Assembly: GCA_025765595.1 (NCBI GenBank)
Contig: JAIVFH010000483.1
Span: 1 to 17,837, forward strand
DNA length: 17,837 nt
Source of the DNA: Obelidium mucronatum
Lineage: Eukaryota > Chytridiomycota > Chytridiomycetes > Chytridiales > Chytriomycetaceae
Direction of reading: 5' to 3'
How positions within the stretch are numbered: the first letter of the stretch is position 1; the number at the start of each line of letters is the position of its first letter. Below the pieces are notes generated by a model. The model was not told the DNA's origin. It did no database searches and saw only the letters and a program-made list of their open reading frames with translations. Positions 8,216 through 17,837 of the stretch are shown here, in pieces. The position numbers and the translations under genes were made by a program.

Positions 8216-10295
8216 TCAAAAATCCAAGAACGAGAAATCAACCAAATCTGATTTTGATTTCTTCAATGCAGTAGCAAGTGGCTCTTTCGGTTTCGCACTT
8301 GCAGTGGGAACTGCTGCGGAAGCTGATGACGCACGGGACCTCAAACTTCCTTGGAAGCTTGAAAGGGGTGTAACACTTCTCGCGCGTGACCTCGAAGGAG
8401 CATGAAGCATGTCAACTTTAACTTGTGCTTCATTAAACACGTCTTGATATGTTGGTGTCTGGCTTGCTCGACGAGATTCAGTGTTTCCATTATCAACGAC
8501 GAGCGGAATGAATGGGTTCTGCGGAACCAACATGGATTCAAGCTGCTGCTCCATGGGTGTGGGCACTGCGACGGCTGGTGTACTATCTCCGTATTGTTCA
8601 GTTTGATTGATAATAGGGCTTCGCTCTTCAGAAATCAGGTTATCTAACTCCGTAACTGGAGTTTCAGGATTCAAAGAAACTTGAATATCATGATAGACTC
8701 TCAATTTCCCTTCTGATGCATTTGGCGTCAAGGTATCACTACTGCCCAATAATGCTTCTTTGTTTGATGATAAGTCCTTTGTTTTCAATACTGGACTTTC
8801 ATGACTGCTTGAGGAGTGCAATATCACGCTCGATGCAGGGTGAAGCTTCATCACAGTAGCTAAATCATCGATTGGGGAGTACAGACTCTGACTGGCGTTT
8901 ATCCCCTTGACGCTTCCCTTCCTTACTAAGTGAGCGATTCGGGCGCAAAGATTGTGAATTAACTCTGATTGAGGGGTGATGAGCTTGTAAGTGTGTCGAG
9001 AGGAAAAAGCATCGTAGAATACGATTGTATCGGAAGTGTGCGTCCATTTGAGTTTTGCCCAGACTTCAATGAATTTGTATTGTGACTATTCAAGTATAGA
9101 GCAACATGATAAAATTTTAAATCAGTTCAGCGAGCGTAAAAAAGGGCAGGCCCTCTACTCAACATTTTTGTCCCGTTCAAAGACGACGATTCCATCAGGT
9201 CCAACACCTATCATCCATTTTTGCTGCCGAAATTCGAAAAATCCGCCTGGAGGAGAATCTTTGGTGACGGGGAAAAACGAACAGCCATAACATCGCCATT
9301 GACGCACATAGTCCAAAAAACTAATCGGAATGTAAAAAAAAAAAAAAAAGGCATTTTCAAAAACAGGAAACTAGTTCTAATAAGCTTTAAAATTTTGTTA
9401 CCAGACTTGCGCTCTTTTGGTGGAAACATCTTTTAATCGCTGATGCTCAAAGGCGATAAGCTTCTCCCATGACCGTAAACTTTTCTTTCTAATAATTCGT
9501 GATGAAAGAATTGATCTCGTCATCGTTAAATTTTTGCTGGGATTATTACGAGTTAGTTAAGTTTTTGGAGAATAGGAGAAGACTCACGAAATATAACCAG
9601 AGGGACATCGCATAGGATCATAATTTCCAATCGAGGCTTGTAGCTGTAGAGCAGCTAAATTTACAGCATCCTTGACGGTACATGGATACCTTCCAGTAAT
9701 GATATTCCTTTTTGCTTCGCCAAATAGCATCTTCAACGCGACAGAGTCCTGAAGAATGACTTCGCGTTCCGCATTCTTGCAAACGCTCGCCTCGCGTCGG
9801 AAAATCAGCCAGTATCTGTTGAACATATGATCGGGATCCACAGCCTGTGGATAATGTGTGTATTTGACAACAAGCTGAGGCCAGTCTTCTGCAACTTGCA
9901 ATAAGTTTGCACGCGGTCGAATTTGTATTTCTAAATTAAAACTATGGATTATGCATTATTCAAGACACTATGCGCGTGAAACAAGTTTACACACCCAAGT
10001 CTTTCCCGACAATCCAAAGAGCAAATAAAGAGACGGCTTCTTTTGAGATCCCTTGTCTTTCCGCGATTTCAGAGCAAACAGTTTCACATTTAACATCTTC
10101 GGGTCTGAATCGCTGATGGAGATCCAAGAATGTGTCTCCAAGCAACAAACGCGTTCGAATCGAGACGCAAGTCAGATCGTTTGTAAACGGATCAAAATGT
10201 TTCTGTATTGGAGGCGTCCATTCTTTGGTATGATTCGATATACTTTGATGAGGCGGGCATTTCTGCGGAAGTGCGACGGTTTGGATGTGGAACAT
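8216..10295 (-). CDS. FERM-domain protein (KRIT1/FRMD8-like) with disordered tail, five exons
   Basis: Exons on minus: 10295-9995, 9930-9588, 9536-9402, 9320-9164, 9085-8216; 601 residues. Donors are GTGTGT, GTGAGT, GTAACA and GTTGAG; intron 2 has a TTAACTAAC branch-like site. Lobe F1 lies at about 45-115 (FALWIVGKDLEIQIRPRA). F2 lies at about 120-285 (NIITGRYPCTVKDAVNLAAL, LQLQASIGNYD, then EHQRLKDVSTKRAQV). F3, at about 290-385, begins after the WRCYGCSFFPV motif and includes WMIGVGPDGIVVFE, KFIEVWAKLKW and LIHNLCARIAHLV. The order LWIV-LEIQ, GNYD, YG-FF and GV-DG-V resembles KRIT1 and FRMD8 more than ezrin or talin (from memory of the family). Residues 390-601 are Ser/Pro-rich with an NPF (about 502-504; NPF motifs bind EH domains) and an acidic-aromatic end, DLVDFSFLDF. 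FERM domains link membrane-protein tails or lipids to the cortex; an endocytic-adaptor role is inference. Confidence 0.85.
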
Positions 10296-10337
10296 CTAAT
10301 AGTTTTTATTTTTTGACAAATCCTCTTTTTTCCACTT

Positions 10338-11015
10338 TTATTTCAAGTTTTCAGTTGACATATGTTTCATGTTCACGGCATCCAAAAGTTCTAGTGTTCT
10401 TCTCTTTTTGTTTTTTGCTTGCGTTTCGTAGTGTTCTGCGTAACTTTGTGCTAATCCATTCATGAAGCTGCGAGTCTCTTCGTCTGTTCTTGATGCCGAG
10501 ATGCGGGCTCTGCAAAAATAGATCGCTAATCATTAGGGACAGGTGAATCAAAAATGAAGTTGAATTACTTGAGTGATTCGGAAAATGACGTTTCAGAACT
10601 GTTGAACGTGTCGAAATACGCAGGAACGCTTCTGGTTGAAGACGGACGGGGTCTCTTGACTGTAGAGTAAGCACTATTGTCAAAGTAACGTTCTGTTTCA
10701 TCGTTGGTGTAGAGAGAGGTGGGGAACACTCTTTTTGAAGGAGGTGGCTTGACGCGATGTTAAAAACAAGCGAACTGAAGAAGGTAAACAATTACTCACC
10801 ACCACCGCCACATCAGCAACAGGTATACTTGCTACATTTGGCACGTACGTGGGTGGAAGTGGAGAAACAGTTGTGCACAGCGTCGCCATATTCTTTTCAA
10901 CATCTCCTTCGATTAATTTTGGCCGCATCACGATGATAAGTAACGTGGAAAGTATAATAGAGCTCGACAACGCCCCAAAGGCCACGATCATGAGAATCAT
11001 TGTTTGGGAGTCCAT
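10338..11015 (-). CDS. Small single-pass membrane protein, three exons
   Basis: Exons on minus: 11015-10800, 10747-10569, 10509-10338; introns 52 and 59 nt (donors GTGAGT and GTAATT); 188 residues. The N-terminus carries one transmembrane helix at about 6-29 (MILMIVAFGALSSSIILSTL, then LIIVMRP) preceded by a very short lumenal or external end with no cleavage site, so it looks like a signal anchor. The remainder is a cytoplasmic tail: Pro/Val-rich around 53-76, then a Ser/Tyr-rich region (SLYTNDETERYFDNSAYSTV), and a basic, helical C-terminus (ETQAKNKKRRTLELLDAV). I recognise no domain. Its stop is only 42 bp from the ATG of the FERM gene on the same strand, so the spacer is very tight, but no shared function is shown. 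The matching exon phases and in-frame end support a real gene. Confidence 0.72.
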
Positions 11016-11140
11016 GATGGAGTAAATTTCAAGGAGTTTTGAAGGATTGGGGTTTTCATGATCTGACTTTTATTTGGCTCGCGTGCGTCGTATCAATCCA
11101 TGCCAAATCAAAAGAAATTCAAGTATCCCACCTAATTATA

Positions 11141-11581
11141 TTAGCTGTCTTCGATTAAATTTGCATAAAACAGGCTTCGTAAGAGTTCGTCATTAAGAGT
11201 TATTAGTGATTCTGACGCAGTTGCAGCCTGTAATCAAGTTTGAGACCAAACCGCATTCAAATATATGTAGCAATGTTAACTCACACTTGCTTTAATTAGT
11301 GATTGAATATTCTCGTTGAATGAAGCTGGTGGTTGTTCTTGAACAGGAACACTACCCATTCCAAATGGCCCGGCTGAAGTTCCAAATTCAACATCACTTC
11401 GAACAGCATTTGATTGCGATAAGAATGGGGTATTTGAGGCAGCCAATGTTGCGAGGATCTGGCTCGCCATTGACGGTGTTAACCGCATGCGAATGTTGCT
11501 GGAAACCGCCGGTAAACTCTTGGCGCTTCCAAATAGAAAGTTTCTGCATGATATCGACACTGCGCGGATCCCGATTGACAT
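11141..11581 (-). CDS. Small protein with mitochondrial-presequence-like N-terminus, two exons
   Basis: Exons on minus: 11581-11285 and 11227-11141, intron of 57 nt (GTGAGT, with GTTAAC downstream, to TTACAG); 127 residues. The first 30 residues are rich in Ser, Arg and hydrophobics without acids (MSIGIRAVSISCRNFLFGSA), as in many mitochondrial targeting sequences; this is a compositional call only. The C-terminal part is predicted helical (LITLNDELLRSLFYANLIED). No known family is recognised. It is divergent from the metalloprotease gene at 11654, sharing a spacer of about 70 bp, so the two may share a promoter region. Confidence 0.6.
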
Positions 11582-11653
11582 CTTGCACTGACCAGATTTG
11601 TTTGCACTTTTTTTCTCCAGACAACTTTATTTGAACGCAAACAAAAAACACCC
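11582..11653. promoter_or_regulatory. Short divergent intergenic (candidate bidirectional promoter)
   Basis: Only 72 bp separate the start codons of the genes at 11141-11581 (minus) and 11654-13189 (plus). It contains a T-run (about 11609-11615) and A-runs near the plus start. No TATA-like box is convincing. Its position between divergent starts is the only evidence. Confidence 0.4.
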
Positions 11654-13189
11654 ATGAGAAATCTCCACAACATGCTTCTGGGCTTCCTGCTATTTGCTAT
11701 AGATTCATGGACAGCACCGGTAGCTTCAAAATCGCGGAGAAAGCTAGAATACACCGTACCGCCTCTGTTAATCACGTCGTCGTCCGTTCTTGTTTCTGAT
11801 CATTCGCTCCAATCGCTCAAAACTCCGACGTTTACTCCACTATCCTCAAATTCATCCAGATATTCATTCGTTTATCAAAGATCAACTCTGGACTCAGAGC
11901 TAGCTCCTCTACCGTCCTCCCATTTTATGATCAAGAACTTCAACTTCACCTTTACCTGTAACCTCCCAAACCAGCACACAAACAAAAACCTACAAACCAC
12001 ACGCGACGAAATCTGCAACCTTGTGAAAACTGGGCTTGCGAATGCAGCAAGGCGCATTCAAAAATGGGTCCTCTTCCAAACTCCAATCAAAATATCAATC
12101 TCTTTTGAAAGCGACTGTCGACGGAGTTCCCCGCAACTTGATACTGATCAAATCATAAACTGTCCTTGGAACAAATTGTTGGGGGCAGCGTCACCCACGA
12201 GCTGGAATGAAGTCAGTGGTAGTGAGACAGTAGAAGGGTTCGATCCAGAATACCTTTATCCACCCTCACTTCTCAAACAATATCTCCCAAATGATCCAAG
12301 ATGGATCAAAAGTGGGGATGATATTTCAGCCGGATTCAATTCAGACGCTCCATGGTGGTTTCCTGATGAAAGCAACCCGTTGGGCGAGGGCTCAGGGAGT
12401 GGCGGATCATATGCAGCACCACTAACCCGTACGCGTTCCCGCGAATTTGGAAAAGGAATTTTCCTGGATCCATTCGATGTTCACGCAGCTGATACGTTTG
12501 ATAACTCTGTGCAACCCAACGACAAGATTTATGACTTTGAACAAACAGCCATTCATGAGATCATGCATGGATTAGGTTTTATGTCTGGATGGGGTCAGTC
12601 CATACAAGATAATTCATTGTTACCAAGTGGGCCTTTGACATACCAGACCAAAAACGGCAAGAATGGAATCACCCTGGGAAAATCGTTCATATATGATAGA
12701 ACATTGGCTCATGTCGGAGCTGGAGAAAATAGAGATGGTAATGGTGGCGTCATGATGCGGGACTATGCGTCTTCTATGCGGCGCGAAGCCGAACAAATTA
12801 GTGAGGTGATGATAATGGAAAGCAAGAGCAGCGAAGACTTTTCCACAGAATGGAGAAAAAGATTCATTGAATCGAAAGCGTTTCAGCTTTCTTTGAATCT
12901 ATACTCTTCCGTGGCTACCACGCCGATGCAGTTGGTTTCATGGTATCAAACGCGTGCTGGAGAAAACCGCTATGCAATAATATATACTCCACGAAGATAT
13001 TCAGGAGGAAGCAGTTTAAGTCATTTGGACGCCTCAGTATACGGAGGAAGCAGTGAATACTTGATGCGGCCATTCTGTACAAGCGGTGCTGGGATTGATG
13101 GAATTGTGCCCATACATCGCGACGTGGGCGTACTTGGCGAGGCTGTTTCTGGAATACTTCGACAGATGGGGTATATAACAATAGAATAA
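11654..13189 (+). CDS. Secreted zinc metalloprotease (HExxHxxGF, metzincin-like)
   Basis: Single intronless frame of 511 residues. The N-terminus is a signal peptide (MLLGFLLFAIDSWTAPVAS, from residue 7). The catalytic helix is HEIMHGLGF at 301-309, preceded by the hydrophobic-acidic context DFEQTAI: two zinc His plus the catalytic Glu, with Gly and Phe following as in secreted zincins of the HExxHxxG type. A later segment, LSHLDASVYGGSSEYLMRP (455-473), combines SHLD with a Met in LMRP and looks like a Met-turn. The C-terminal GVLGEAVSGILRQMGY is common to related secreted fungal and bacterial metallopeptidases. An extracellular or vacuolar peptidase is expected. Gly/Ser-rich stretches near 245-255 may be surface loops. 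Which residue is the third zinc ligand is unclear from sequence. The start is the first ATG of the frame and gives a good signal peptide. Confidence 0.85.
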   Translation: MRNLHNMLLGFLLFAIDSWTAPVASKSRRKLEYTVPPLLITSSSVLVSDHSLQSLKTPTFTPLSSNSSRYSFVYQRSTLDSELAPLPSSHFMIKNFNFTFTCNLPNQHTNKNLQTTRDEICNLVKTGLANAARRIQKWVLFQTPIKISISFESDCRRSSPQLDTDQIINCPWNKLLGAASPTSWNEVSGSETVEGFDPEYLYPPSLLKQYLPNDPRWIKSGDDISAGFNSDAPWWFPDESNPLGEGSGSGGSYAAPLTRTRSREFGKGIFLDPFDVHAADTFDNSVQPNDKIYDFEQTAIHEIMHGLGFMSGWGQSIQDNSLLPSGPLTYQTKNGKNGITLGKSFIYDRTLAHVGAGENRDGNGGVMMRDYASSMRREAEQISEVMIMESKSSEDFSTEWRKRFIESKAFQLSLNLYSSVATTPMQLVSWYQTRAGENRYAIIYTPRRYSGGSSLSHLDASVYGGSSEYLMRPFCTSGAGIDGIVPIHRDVGVLGEAVSGILRQMGYITIE

Positions 13190-13522
13190 CAGTGTATAAT
13201 CTGTGCGAGTCTGTACGTACTCGTTTGAATTGTCACAAAAAGCCAAAAGAAAAAAAGAGGATCCCAAATCCATCCCCAGATCCCGCCCAGCAATCGAAAC
13301 GACTTCGTCTCGCTTTGTTTGAATCATCGCGTGTGTATATTGTATTTGATCTCCAAAGAGCGTTTGGCTGGAAGTGCTCCACTTGTCGCAACAGTCGCCC
13401 TGATCCTCACCAAACATCGTCGCTTGACTCCTCAGCAAGAATAAAACAGTCAATCTCTCGTTTCACTCTCGGAACGTGTCTCGTTGTCAATCATCGCATC
13501 CTATAGACGAGTTAACCAACAG
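13190..13522 (+). other. Intergenic region upstream of the kinase gene
   Basis: 333 bp between the metalloprotease stop and the kinase ATG. It contains a purine-rich stretch (about 13237-13262) followed by a C-rich stretch (about 13264-13292). An open minus-strand frame crosses it, but it is mostly antisense to the metalloprotease and has no protein-like pattern. It probably carries the 3' end of one gene and the promoter and 5' UTR of the next. Confidence 0.5.
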
Positions 13523-15947
13523 ATGTCCGTAACTGAAAAATTTGAAATCGTCAAGCAACTGGGAGATGGAAGCTTCGGATCTGTTCTAATGGGTCGGAAT
13601 AAGCTCACACAGGAAATAGTTGAGTTCCGTTTTTTGAGATTTGCCAGTTACTTTGCTAAACGACTGAAACACAGGTCGCCATCAAAAAAATGAAGAAGAA
13701 GTTTAAGACATGGGATGAATGTACTCAATTGCGGGAAGTCAAGGTTTGCTTTCCAGATTCTGTCCGCTGGGTTTGTTGAGACTGGTAATAACTTTCAAAA
13801 CCACCAACAGTCACTCGCAAAACTTTCAAAACACGTCAACATTATTAAATTAAAGGAAGTTATACGGGATAATCGGACTGATGAATTGAGTTTTGTTTTT
13901 GAATTCATGGATGGGAACTTGTATCAAAAAATACGGGATCGAGAAGGGAAACTGTTTCCGGACGCCGATATTAAGAAATACACGTCAGAATATTATTTTA
14001 TCTTTTTAAATGCACATCTGATTTCTATTTCTTTCTAGATATCAAGTCCTTCTTGGACTACAACACATGCACAAACATGGATTCTTTCATCGTGACATGA
14101 AACCAGAAAACCTTCTGATGACGGGCGATATCGTTAAAATCGCTGACTTTGGACTAGCTAGAGAGATTCGAAGTTTACCTCCATACACAGAATATGTTAG
14201 CACGAGATGGTGAGTGCCACTTGGAAATTAGAGACAGAACTGACGCCACAAGATATAGGTATAGAGCCCCTGAAGTGCTTCTGCGAAGTACAAATTATTC
14301 CTCTCCAATCGATATGTGGGCTATGGGCGCAATCATCGCTGAACTGATCACTCTTCGACCCCTGTTTCCTGGAACATCTGAAGTTGACGAAGTCTTTAAA
14401 ATATGCTCGATTGTGGGCTCTCCGAAAACTGGAGAAAATTTGGGGTCTCTACCACAGCTCAACGAACAACGGAGTATGTACTCAACACAACAGATACCAA
14501 TGCAACGACGGCAGATTATGGGCGGCGGTGCATGGCCTCAGGGAATCAAATTAGCGAGTGCCATGGGCTTCAAATTCCAAGTATTATCCGTGCCGTTGAA
14601 GACTTAATGCCGAATGGATGCACCGAGGGTTTTGCAATTAGTTGCGGACATGCTATTATACGACCCAGCGAGGAGACCAACCGCTGGAGAAGCATTGGCG
14701 CATTCGTGGTTTGATTCAATGGTTGGGAGCAGCTTTGCGAGAAATGCCGCTGGTGGGTCAGCTGCAATAGTAATGGGTTCTGGGAGTGCAGCTGGTAGGA
14801 AGACTGTGGCGGCTGCTACTATCGACAAAGGACTGCGCGGCAGTATAAGCAAAACAAATATGGACTCTCTCCCAATTATACCGCTAAAGGAGAGACCGCC
14901 TTTGGCTTCTGTGCCGGTTCCTGTTTCAGTTACTCAGAATCATCAGTTGCCAAAAGTACCTCAACAGCAACAACGGATGATCCGAACTCCAGACTCATTT
15001 GATGGGTACAGCAGTGACAGTGACGGCGATGACCCATTCTTACCAAAGTTGGATACTCGACAGCAGCCAGTATATTCTACCAAAGCAGCAAATAATGCAC
15101 CATCTTCCAAAATGTATAAGACTCTACCTGGAATCAATAATAGTTCCTTCTCAGAATCAAGCGAATCCCTGAGAGATATTGTGGATGAGAGGTTGTCAGT
15201 TTCCAACAACAAGAAAGGGAGCTTCAACAATTCATATGCACCAGCAATACGGCATAGTAATTATGGGGGTGGTGCGGCTCCTGGAGGAGGGCTTCAGTTC
15301 ACATCACCACCATCCAACGCAACATTCAGCACTGGTCGAAACAATCCGAATGCTGTACCATCAACGATACCATCAAAGAAAACCGAATTTACGGCAGAAT
15401 TCAACTCGTCGCCAGTTCTTCCAAATTCAAAGCCCTGGAATCAGAGGCAGCAAGGTGGCGCGGAACCATCAACCAAACGGGATTGTCGAAAATATGGGAT
15501 TGGGACCTGTGGGGTAAAAGCAGCAAACGTAAAAGCAAAGCTGTGGTCCCACCTGTGATATCTCAGGGTGGATCACAAAGTCGAACTTCTGTCCAAGTCA
15601 ACAACAACTATTACAACAATGTTCAACCTGGAGCAAATGCTCGTCGCGGAACTCGAACAGAAAATCAGCAACAACCATTTTATTCAACAACGGCAAGGAA
15701 TATGAATGCAAATGCAGGCAGCAACGGAAGTCTCACAACGGGAAACGTATGGAGCAACATATCAGAAACTAAATCCAAGCAATATAGCTATACCTGGGGA
15801 AAGTTGCGAAGTCAAACAAATGGGGTGGATCCTTTGTATTCTGGAATAGCGTCATCGCGTCATGCAGATGTAGGGTCGGGAGGGCCATTGTACCGAAGTA
15901 TGCCAAATAACGGAAGCAAGGCAGGATTAGTTGATCGACGGAAATAG
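13523..15947 (+). CDS. MAK/RCK-family (MAK/ICK-type) serine/threonine kinase, five exons, with frame breaks
   Basis: Exons 13523-13618, 13675-13743, 13811-13983, 14039-14209 and 14259 onward; introns 49-67 nt. Kinase landmarks: GDGSFG loop (14-19), [10 protein letters not shown] with Lys36, [13 protein letters not shown] with Asp132, ADFGLAREI with Asp149, and [19 protein letters not shown]. Then [15 protein letters not shown] and [16 protein letters not shown] place it in the MAK/RCK group, whose animal and algal members control cilium and flagellum length and intraflagellar transport. The activation loop is T-E-Y, where MAK and ICK have TDY. Between VGSPK and [13 protein letters not shown] lies a Gln-rich insert of about 28 residues. 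Three single-base breaks follow: near 14577 (CC run) and 14627-14629 (GGG), which compensate and restore FP and [15 protein letters not shown], and 15479-15481 (GGG), after which the Asn/Ser-rich tail continues to 15947 ([16 protein letters not shown]). Uncorrected, the frame stops at 14605. Confidence 0.8.
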
Positions 15948-15958
15948 CGTTTACAGAA

Positions 15959-17814
15959 ATGAATATAGTGCTCACATCTTTTTCGGCTGCTAAAAAAACA
16001 AACAAATCACTTATGACACTAATCCACTTGTTCGTGCTTCCCGACGCGGACACGGATCTTGTGCTCCTCATCCACAAACTCAAAACGACGCTGTTTCCGT
16101 TCCTTGTCCGCATTGCCGTTGCCGGCGTCTCGGCTGCGCCGCATCTTGTTGTATCGCTGGCCAGCGCCGGCGACGTTGCGGCGCTGCTTCAAACCGTTGC
16201 AAGTCTCGGCGCAAAAGCATCCGAAGCGCGGCCGGCGCAGCTCGAGCGAGCGGCGTCGTCAGACACCCTGAATGCGCCGCTGGTTGCAAGCGGCGGCGCG
16301 CCATCCCACACGCTGCTTCTGTCGGCGCCAAAGGCATTCACGAAAGAAATGGTACAACGGATTCTGCAGTTTTATCCCGGCGTCGACTTTGAGCGGTCGG
16401 ACCATCGTGTGGTTGTATTCAATGATGCTCTGTGCATCAATGGCGATGGATGATCTGCTGTCCACAACCAACTTTAAAGTCGCATTTGAACCCACTTCGG
16501 CTGAAGGTCAGGATGACGAAGCATTGGATGTCGATGATTCCTTGACGACTATTTTAATTCGAAACATTCCCCGGTCCTCTGAGTTTGAAGTGCTGGCTAG
16601 TCAGCGAGAAAAGCCTGTCTGGGGTCGATGTGGAGTGTCCGCTGCTATGCACAGTTTACTCTCAAAATATCCTGGATTTTCTCGGATACATTATGGGTCC
16701 AAGAATATTCAAGCTGAATTCATAGATGCAACAGCCGCTTACAAAGCATTCGGAAGGTGAGAGCTCAACATCATGTCTTTCTCTGACTTTGCGTTGAAAG
16801 GTTATCTGCATCATGTTCCAAAATGAGTTTTACTCTGGAAGTCAAGCCGCAATTTGTGTCAGCGGAATCTAATGCCATACCAACTCAATTTGTCTCTCTT
16901 CGTCTTTCGCCACCTGGGATCGATCCACTCGATGCACGTGGTATTCTGACAAGAATTGTTCCTTCGTCATCCCTCAAAAACATCATCTTTTCGAGTAAGA
17001 AAACATCCTGCATTGCTGAATTTGCAAATCGCGAAGCTTCGAAGACGTACAACTGGTATCAGGAACTCAACAAACCTATTCATGGAGTATTCTGAAACTT
17101 CAAATGGAGCCACTCGTCTTGCCAACCTGAAATCACCGAAAAAGTGCAAGTGGGTGTTACAGAAGTCAAGGAGAAACCAGAGGGCAAGAAGAGGAGCCAA
17201 AAAAGAAGAAAAGCGTTTCTTTGGCGCTGAACTCAGAAACTTTGCCTGGAGAATCCAAACGACACAAAAGCAAATCATTTGTCGACCGCAAAAGAGAATG
17301 TAAAGTGGGTTCCCACCCCACCAAAATTGGAGCTGAAGAGTTCTGCATCTATCGAAAGGTCTCCAACACCAACTTTCGAGCGAAAAGTTCAAGTCGCTCT
17401 CCCAGTCCTATTTCCACCAATGACAATCGCACGTCTCGTGGCTTCACAGGGTTTACTTTTACAAACGTTCCTTTGGGGTTCAATATTCGTGAACTTGTTA
17501 TTCGAGAACCTGGATTCATCAAATTACTGTACAAACCATCATTGCGGACTTCCAACGACTCATCTGTGGATATATTCTTTCGTCTGAATCATCTGCGAAA
17601 TCAGCCAAAACTCTCCTCGGTCGGCTTTTTGTCGTCTATCCTTCCAGAGCAAACTCTTCTCCGTTCAGATACACTAGAGAATGCGACCAGCCAAACAAAA
17701 AGCACCGCTGCTTCAACCGTCTTAAAATTCAAGAATTCAGAGAGCAAGAATTCGCCTGTTTTGCTGATTGAATCGCGAATCCACCAATTATTATCTGTTT
17801 CGATGGATTTATAG
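15959..17814 (+). CDS. Multi-RRM-like RNA-binding protein, at least two exons, with frame breaks
   Basis: Begins 11 bp after the kinase stop (ATG 15959; an in-frame ATG at 16013 is equally possible and starts right at the first module). RRM-like units: about 16013-16230 (LIHLFVLPDADTD, then LVVSLASAGDVAALL); 16300-16490 (HTLLLSAPKAF, RVVVFNDA, then TTNFKVAFEP); 16540-16850 (TTILIRNIP, IQAEFIDATAAYKAFGR, then FTLEVKP); 16880-17095 (TQFVSLRLSPPGIDP, SCIAEFANREASKTY); and a degenerate 17440-17600 (GFTFTNVPLGFNIREL). A 44-nt intron (16757-16800, GTGAGA to GAAAG) joins AFG to RLSAS. Frame changes: an extra base near 16420-16450; an extra base near TT 17090-17091; missing bases in the A-runs at 17139-17143 and 17199-17204; possibly a compensating pair at 17290-17293 and 17383-17386. 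Between modules 4 and 5 is a Lys-rich, then Ser/Pro-rich linker. RNA binding is inferred from the repeated RNP-like strands; no named family recognised. Confidence 0.65.
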
Positions 17815-17837
17815 GCTTGTTTTATGGATCTATGACA

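Noticed and set aside
7717..8241. 174-codon minus-strand frame
   Set aside because: Antisense to the TM-SH3 exon of the plus gene; a shadow of that coding sequence.
13034..13453. 139-codon minus-strand frame across the end of the metalloprotease
   Set aside because: Overlaps the conserved end of the protease antisense and lacks any domain or splice support.
14577..14640. A short intron hiding the stop in the kinase gene (for example GTTGAAG to CGAG)
   Set aside because: It would be only about 33 nt and would delete conserved residues (PNG...LQL) that are present in the alternate frame; two compensating indels fit the family better.
1..17837. tRNA, rRNA, transposon terminal repeats or CRISPR-like arrays
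   Set aside because: Read through on both strands by eye; no cloverleaf-like B-box pairs, long terminal or direct repeats, or spaced repeat arrays were found. A covariance-model or repeat search was not possible.

Overview
The window is eukaryotic nuclear DNA, most likely from a zoosporic (chytrid-type) fungus. Nearly every gene is cut by short GT-AG introns; I place 20, of 44-86 nt, all phase-consistent. The gene content also fits: single-pass membrane proteins with a C-terminal SH3 domain, a MAK/RCK-type kinase (a family tied to cilia and flagella), and a KRIT1/FRMD8-like FERM protein of a kind not expected in yeasts or moulds. The organism call is inference; no species marker is present.

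Layout, left to right. (1) 73-410, minus: a divergent histone H4-like fragment with a frame break. (2) 577-2714, minus: a six-exon coiled-coil protein whose RING finger is split by the last intron. (3) 2851-8134: a cluster of three SH3 membrane proteins. Two are on minus (2851-4116 and 4226-5017) and one on plus (6895-8134). The first and third share a Cys-rich ectodomain; the middle one is only the transmembrane-SH3 part. Between the second and third lie an APH-fold kinase-like gene (5120-6124) and a broken unrecognised gene (6195-6830). (4) 8216-10295, minus: a five-exon FERM protein, followed upstream on the same strand by a small single-pass membrane protein (10338-11015) and a small protein with a mitochondrial-presequence-like N-terminus (11141-11581). 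(5) 11654-13189, plus: a secreted zinc metalloprotease, divergent from the previous gene across about 70 bp. (6) 13523-15947, plus: a MAK/RCK-type protein kinase. (7) 15959-17814, plus: a protein with repeated RRM-like modules.

The gene models at 577-2714, 2851-4116, 6895-8134, 8216-10295, 10338-11015 and 11141-11581 were rebuilt by joining exons; in each, the exon lengths sum to whole codons with one final stop. Four loci (the H4-like fragment, 6195-6830, the kinase and the RRM gene) instead contain single-base frame breaks, mostly inside short mononucleotide runs. In the kinase two breaks compensate within about 50 bases, which points to base-calling indels at least as much as to real decay.

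The least ordinary content is the SH3-receptor-like cluster and the FERM protein with endocytic-looking tail motifs. Nothing here proves a new multi-gene system, and the neighbours are not obviously one pathway.
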